Of a stretch of 25,688 nt of DNA, positions 22,075 to 25,688 are shown one piece after another. This DNA is from JANNFX01 sp040080075 (lineage in GTDB: Bacteria; Pseudomonadota; Alphaproteobacteria; Rhizobiales; Hyphomicrobiaceae): positions 1 to 25,688 of the forward strand of contig JBEBJD010000001.1 in assembly GCA_040080075.1 (NCBI GenBank), in the 5' to 3' direction. Under the pieces are notes generated by a model that did not search any database, was not told the DNA's origin, and saw nothing but the letters and a program-made list of their open reading frames with translations. The stretch's first letter is position 1. Every line of letters starts with the position of its first letter. The position numbers and the translations under genes are program-made.

Positions 22075-22980
22075 CTACGGTAACGCCGAGGCGGGGAGTG
22101 CGAACACCTCGCCTTCACTGTTTTCGGTGTCGAGCCACAGGAATGGCAAATCGGGATACTCTGCCTCCAGAAGCTCGCGACCGGTGCCAATTTCAACGAT
22201 AAGCGCGCCGTCTGGCGTCAAGTGCTGGCGGGCTTCCTTCAAGATCCTGCGCACGATGTCGAGGCCATCGCAGCCCCCGGCGTGAGCCAGCACTGGCTCG
22301 GCGCGGTGTTCGGGCGGAAAATTGGCAATGGCATCGTCGCTGACATAGGGCGGGTTCGAGAGGATCAGGTCGTAGCGCTGACCTGCAAGCCCCATGAACA
22401 CATCGCTTGCAACTACATTGATGCGCTCTGATAGCCCGTAATCGCCAACATTCTGGCGGGCAACGGCCAAGGCGTCATCGGAAATATCGGCGGCATCAAT
22501 GTTGGCTTCTGGAAAGGTGTGAGCGGCGAGAATGGCGAGGCAGCCCGATCCCGTGCACAGATCGAGCGCGCGCCGCACGTCAGCCGGATCGGCAACCACC
22601 GCTGAGAGACTATTGCGCAGGAGTTCACAAATGAAGGATCGTGGCACGATCACGCGTTCGTCCACGTAAAAGCTGAGGCCCTGAATCCAAGCCTCCTTAA
22701 CCAAATAGCAGGATGGCTTGCGCGTCGAAATGCGGGCCTCGAGAATCTTCTCGACTTGATGGCGCTCAGCCTTGGTCAGCCGGCAATCCAGCCACGGGTC
22801 GAGGCTGTCGATGGGAAGGTGCAAAATCTTCAGGATAAGAAATGCAGCTTCGTCGATGGGGCCTGTCGCGCCGTGTCCATAAACGAGGCCTGCTGCTTCG
22901 AAACGGCTGACGGCATAGCGAAGCCAATCGCGCAGGGTAACCAAGTCATCGATTGCGGTACCGGCGGATTGAGTGGTCAT
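22075..22980 (-). CDS. prmB: Ribosomal protein L3 N5-glutamine methyltransferase
   Basis: PrmB methylates a glutamine side chain of ribosomal protein L3 using SAM. The 301-residue product has an N-terminal helical domain with the PrmB-type YGHGATGPIDEAAFLILKILHLP (about 34-56) and YVDERVIVPRSFICELL (105-121). A Rossmann methyltransferase domain follows, with SAM motif DLCTGSGCLAI (140-150) and the amide-binding NPPYVS (209-214). The DER.IVPRS.I pattern separates it from the release-factor enzyme PrmC. It stands alone, convergent with ppc and divergent from fhs, and has no functional link to the carbon genes around it. Confidence 0.92.
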   Translation of the reverse strand: MTTQSAGTAIDDLVTLRDWLRYAVSRFEAAGLVYGHGATGPIDEAAFLILKILHLPIDSLDPWLDCRLTKAERHQVEKILEARISTRKPSCYLVKEAWIQGLSFYVDERVIVPRSFICELLRNSLSAVVADPADVRRALDLCTGSGCLAILAAHTFPEANIDAADISDDALAVARQNVGDYGLSERINVVASDVFMGLAGQRYDLILSNPPYVSDDAIANFPPEHRAEPVLAHAGGCDGLDIVRRILKEARQHLTPDGALIVEIGTGRELLEAEYPDLPFLWLDTENSEGEVFALPASALP

Positions 22981-23234
22981 GGAAAATGTTCACTGGCAGG
23001 AAGGTGGCACGCGGTGTCATCAGAGGGCTGCCATTTTCTACACGCTTCCCACCCTCAGATCGAGCCCATCCTGTCGCAGCCGGGTAGCATCGCCGCATCC
23101 CACCTTTTTTACGCATTGGCGCTTGGCGAATTGAGCGCGAACGGCCAATATCGGGCATCAGCAAACACCAGCCAAACGCCCGGCATCCGAGGGCGCGCAA
23201 CTATAAAAAAGCCAAATCCGGAGGGACCCTGCCC

Positions 23235-24911
23235 GTGACAGTGAAGTCTGACATCGAAATCGCCCGCGAAGCCAAGATGAAGCCCATCGGCGAAGTCGCC
23301 TCAAGAATCGGCGTTCCGGCGGAGGCTCTGCTGCAGTATGGTCCCTCAAAGGCGAAGATCAGCGCCAGCTTCATCGACAGCCTCAAGGATAAGCCGGACG
23401 GTAAACTCATCCTCGTAACCGCTATCAGCCCCACGCCAGCGGGCGAGGGTAAGACCACCACAACGGTAGGACTTGGCGACGGCCTTAATCGCATCGGCAA
23501 GAAGGCTATGATGTGCCTGCGCGAGCCCTCACTGGGGCCGTGCTTTGGCGTTAAGGGCGGTGCGGCTGGCGGCGGCTACGCCCAGGTTGTGCCGATGGAA
23601 GACATCAATCTTCATTTCACCGGCGACTTTCATGCCATCACCAGTGCTCACAACCTGTTGTCGGCGCTCATCGATAATCACATCTACTGGGGCAACAAGC
23701 TCGGCATCGACGCCCGCCGGGTCGAGTGGAAGCGCGTCGTCGACATGAACGACCGCGCGTTGCGCAATATCGTCAACTCGCTGGGCGGCACCGCCAATGG
23801 CTTCCCGCGTGAGGACGGCTTCGATATTACCGTCGCTTCCGAAGTCATGGCCATCCTGTGCCTGTCGATGGACCTGAAGGATCTCGAACGCCGCCTTGGC
23901 AACATCATTGTCGCCTATACTCGCGACAAGACACCGGTCCGTGCCCGCGATCTGAAGGGCGACGGCGCTATGACGGTGCTTCTCAAAGATGCACTGATGC
24001 CCAACATGGTGCAGACTCTGGAAAACAATCCCGTGTTTATCCACGGAGGTCCCTTCGCCAACATCGCACACGGCTGCAACTCAGTTCTTGCCACCAAGAC
24101 CGCCCTGAAGCTCGCCGACTATGTGGTGACCGAAGCCGGATTCGGTGCGGACCTCGGTGCCGAGAAGTTTTTCAACATTAAGTGCCGCAAGGCCGGCCTG
24201 ATGCCTGCCGCAACCGTGATCGTTGCCACAGTGCGCGCGCTCAAAATGCATGGCGGCGTTGCCAAGGAAGACCTCAAGAACGAGAACGTGGCGGCGCTGA
24301 CCAAGGGGTGCGAGAACCTCAAGCGCCATATCGAGAACGTCAACAAGTTCGGCGTGCCCGCTGTTGTCGCCGTCAACCGCTTCATCACCGATACGGATGC
24401 GGAAATTCAAGAGGTTATGCGCGTTGCAGAAGCCATGGGCACACGCGCCTTCATGTGCACGCACTGGGCTGATGGCGGCAAGGGCACCGAAGCTCTGGCC
24501 CATCACGTTGTCAGCCTTATTGGCGAGGGCAAGGCCAACTTCAAGCCGCTCTATCCTGATGACATGCTGTTGCGCGACAAGGTGAAGACCATCGCGACGC
24601 AGATTTATCACGCGAGCGACATCTCGTGCGACGGCTCCATTGAGGCTCGCTTCAAGGAACTGGAAGCTGGTGGCTTTGGCCACTTGCCTGTATGCATGGC
24701 CAAGACGCAGTATTCGTTCTCGACCGATGCATCAAAGCGCGGTGCCCCATCGGGGCACATTGTTCCTGTGCGCGAGCTGCGGCTTGCCGCTGGTGCAGAA
24801 TTCGTTGTTGTCGTCACAGGCGACGTGATGACCATGCCCGGCCTGCCCAAGGTACCCTCAGCCGATTCAATACGTCTCAATGATCAAGGGCAGATTGAAG
24901 GGTTGTTCTAG
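23235..24911 (+). CDS. fhs: Formate-tetrahydrofolate ligase
   Basis: This enzyme joins formate to tetrahydrofolate with ATP, giving 10-formyl-THF (EC 6.3.4.3). In serine-cycle methylotrophs, where it is called FtfL, it is the entry of formate carbon into assimilation. The 558-residue length is usual. The P-loop TPAGEGKTTT lies at 67-76. Other family blocks are REPSLGPCFGVKGGAAGGGYAQVVPMEDINLHFTGDFHAI, NKLGIDARRVEWKRVVDMNDRALR, and VTEAGFGADLGAEKFFNIKCR. It uses a GTG start with GGAGGG nine bases upstream. A 254-bp gap separates it from prmB, so it has its own promoter, and a terminator follows. It complements the serine-cycle cluster 1.3 kb upstream. Confidence 0.96.
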   Translation: MTVKSDIEIAREAKMKPIGEVASRIGVPAEALLQYGPSKAKISASFIDSLKDKPDGKLILVTAISPTPAGEGKTTTTVGLGDGLNRIGKKAMMCLREPSLGPCFGVKGGAAGGGYAQVVPMEDINLHFTGDFHAITSAHNLLSALIDNHIYWGNKLGIDARRVEWKRVVDMNDRALRNIVNSLGGTANGFPREDGFDITVASEVMAILCLSMDLKDLERRLGNIIVAYTRDKTPVRARDLKGDGAMTVLLKDALMPNMVQTLENNPVFIHGGPFANIAHGCNSVLATKTALKLADYVVTEAGFGADLGAEKFFNIKCRKAGLMPAATVIVATVRALKMHGGVAKEDLKNENVAALTKGCENLKRHIENVNKFGVPAVVAVNRFITDTDAEIQEVMRVAEAMGTRAFMCTHWADGGKGTEALAHHVVSLIGEGKANFKPLYPDDMLLRDKVKTIATQIYHASDISCDGSIEARFKELEAGGFGHLPVCMAKTQYSFSTDASKRGAPSGHIVPVRELRLAAGAEFVVVVTGDVMTMPGLPKVPSADSIRLNDQGQIEGLF

Positions 24912-24945
24912 AGGCACGCCAACTCGGGATCGCATTCTAATAGGG

Positions 24946-24980
24946 AAGGGGCAGGCTCAACGGCCTGCCCTTTCTTGTTT
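24946..24980 (+). terminator. Rho-independent terminator after fhs
   Basis: GGGCAGGC (24949-24956) and GCCTGCCC (24963-24970) form a perfect 8-bp stem with a 6-base loop, followed by TTTCTTGTTT. It lies about 35 bases past the fhs stop. Confidence 0.85.
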
Positions 24981-25017
24981 GCTTCCCTGTCTGCAAGTAT
25001 CTCCAGCATGGTGCCGT

Positions 25018-25578
25018 TCAAGTCCGCTTGCGGCCCGTGAACATGGACTTGACGAGGTTTTCACCATGTTCGAAGCTAGCGAGGATGACGCCAAGAACGT
25101 GGAGCGCGATTAAGACGAGCGTAAAGTTGGCGAGCGCTTCATGGACTTCTTCCATCGCATTCGAGCCCCAATAGGCGTCGGTCGTCATGAGGATGCCGGT
25201 TACAGATAGGCCAATCAACGCGGAAATCAGAGCCAGGATCATCATGCCGCCGGCTGGATTGTGTCCCAGATGGCGTGGAGCTTCCAAACGCGCGCTTTGT
25301 TTCAAGAACGTTGCAACCGCTCGCGGGCCTTTAACGAAATGCGAGAACCTCGCGTAGCGTGGACCAGCTACCCCCCACACGATCCTGGCAGCAACCAGGC
25401 CAGCGATTGCGTAACCTGCCCATAGATGCAGCCACTCGATCTCATCGCCGGTCAGAAATGCGATCGCGAAAAGTGTGACGAGGCTCCAGTGAACGGCACG
25501 AACAAATGGGTCCCAGACTTTCACCGTTGCCGGCGGCGCGAGGCCGCCGGCCGTTTCTGAGCGTTCAAATTGCTCCAT
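25018..25578 (-). CDS. Cytochrome b561-type di-heme membrane protein
   Basis: This integral-membrane b-type cytochrome has 186 residues from the ATG at 25578 and four membrane helices. Likely heme-ligating histidines sit in the helices: His30 (RAVHWSL), His51 (LHLWAGYA), His146 (EEVHEALANF) and His160 (LIALHVLGV). The pattern WDPFVRAVHWSL near the start is typical of this family, which shuttles electrons between quinones and periplasmic carriers or anchors c-type partners. A TTG 33 bases earlier lies inside the preceding gene and is not chosen. The upstream PepSY gene ends five bases before this ATG, so the two are probably co-transcribed. The redox partner is unknown. Confidence 0.88.
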   Translation of the reverse strand: MEQFERSETAGGLAPPATVKVWDPFVRAVHWSLVTLFAIAFLTGDEIEWLHLWAGYAIAGLVAARIVWGVAGPRYARFSHFVKGPRAVATFLKQSARLEAPRHLGHNPAGGMMILALISALIGLSVTGILMTTDAYWGSNAMEEVHEALANFTLVLIALHVLGVILASFEHGENLVKSMFTGRKRT

Positions 25579-25583
25579 GGCAC

Positions 25584-25688
25584 TTAGCTCTTCTTTTCGG
25601 GTGTTTTCCAATCGGTGCCGGCGGGGTTGCCGGTCGCCGGATCGATGAAGAACTCAATACGCTTGCCATCCGTGTCGCGAGCGTAGAT
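25584..25688 (-). CDS. C-terminal end of a probable PepSY-domain protein (cut by window edge)
   Basis: Only the last 34 codons are in the window. They read YARDTDGKRIEFFIDPATGN, followed by PAGTDWKTPEKKS and a TAA. The pattern of a strand, an Asp-Gly turn, a second strand and then DPATG is the usual end of a PepSY domain. Such small periplasmic proteins are often encoded beside cytochrome b561 genes, as here, with a five-base gap. The assignment rests on this short piece. Confidence 0.65.
   Translation of the reverse strand: MYARDTDGKRIEFFIDPATGNPAGTDWKTPEKKS

Noticed and set aside
1..25688. CRISPR array, transposon, prophage or toxin-antitoxin system
   Set aside because: I looked for regularly spaced repeats, transposase or integrase motifs and paired small genes on both strands and found none. 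The repeats present are short intergenic palindromes.

Overview
The window reads as a chromosomal segment of a methylotrophic alphaproteobacterium. The best match is the Hyphomicrobiales, in the style of Hyphomicrobium. The evidence is gene content (a serine-cycle carbon assimilation cluster plus formate-tetrahydrofolate ligase), alphaproteobacterial translation genes (an IF-1 with a long C-terminal tail, rpmI-rplT-pheS), moderately high GC, and short palindromic repeats of the kind common in this group. The genus is an inference; no rRNA is present to confirm it.

Layout. Positions 1-2223 hold a minus-strand translation block: the start of pheS (cut by the left edge), rplT and rpmI, then a small unknown membrane protein. 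A cold-shock gene and infA follow on the plus strand (2547-3212). From 3227 to 7530 a minus-strand run carries a nucleotide-transporter-like MFS protein, a GT4 glycosyltransferase translationally coupled to an ICMT/PEMT-type membrane methyltransferase, and a lone periplasmic amino-acid-type binding protein. A membrane GT2 glycosyltransferase, tRNA-Gly(CCC), an unassigned radical SAM protein and mscL lie between 7642 and 10997.

The core is 11356-24911, nearly all on the plus strand. It runs: a two-part sodium:solute symporter (DUF4212 small subunit plus SSS large subunit), a LuxR/NarL-type regulator whose receiver lacks the phospho-acceptor aspartate, then sga, mcl, mtkA, mtkB and ppc, an opposed prmB, and fhs (ftfL). 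Together the enzymes take formate to formyl-THF (Fhs), pass amino groups between serine and glyoxylate (Sga), fix CO2 onto PEP (Ppc), activate malate to malyl-CoA (MtkAB) and cleave it to glyoxylate and acetyl-CoA (Mcl). The remaining serine-cycle steps (glyA, hprA, gck, eno, mdh, and mtdA/fch for C1 carriers) are not in the window.

The right edge holds a di-heme cytochrome b561-type membrane protein and the C-terminal end of a probable PepSY-domain protein, both on the minus strand.

Most noteworthy are the degenerate-receiver regulator directly upstream of the serine-cycle genes, a 350-bp leader before sga with strong RNA folding potential, perfect or near-perfect hairpins inside the serine operon, and a PEP carboxylase with rewritten catalytic motifs. 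I see no CRISPR array, no insertion sequence and no prophage.
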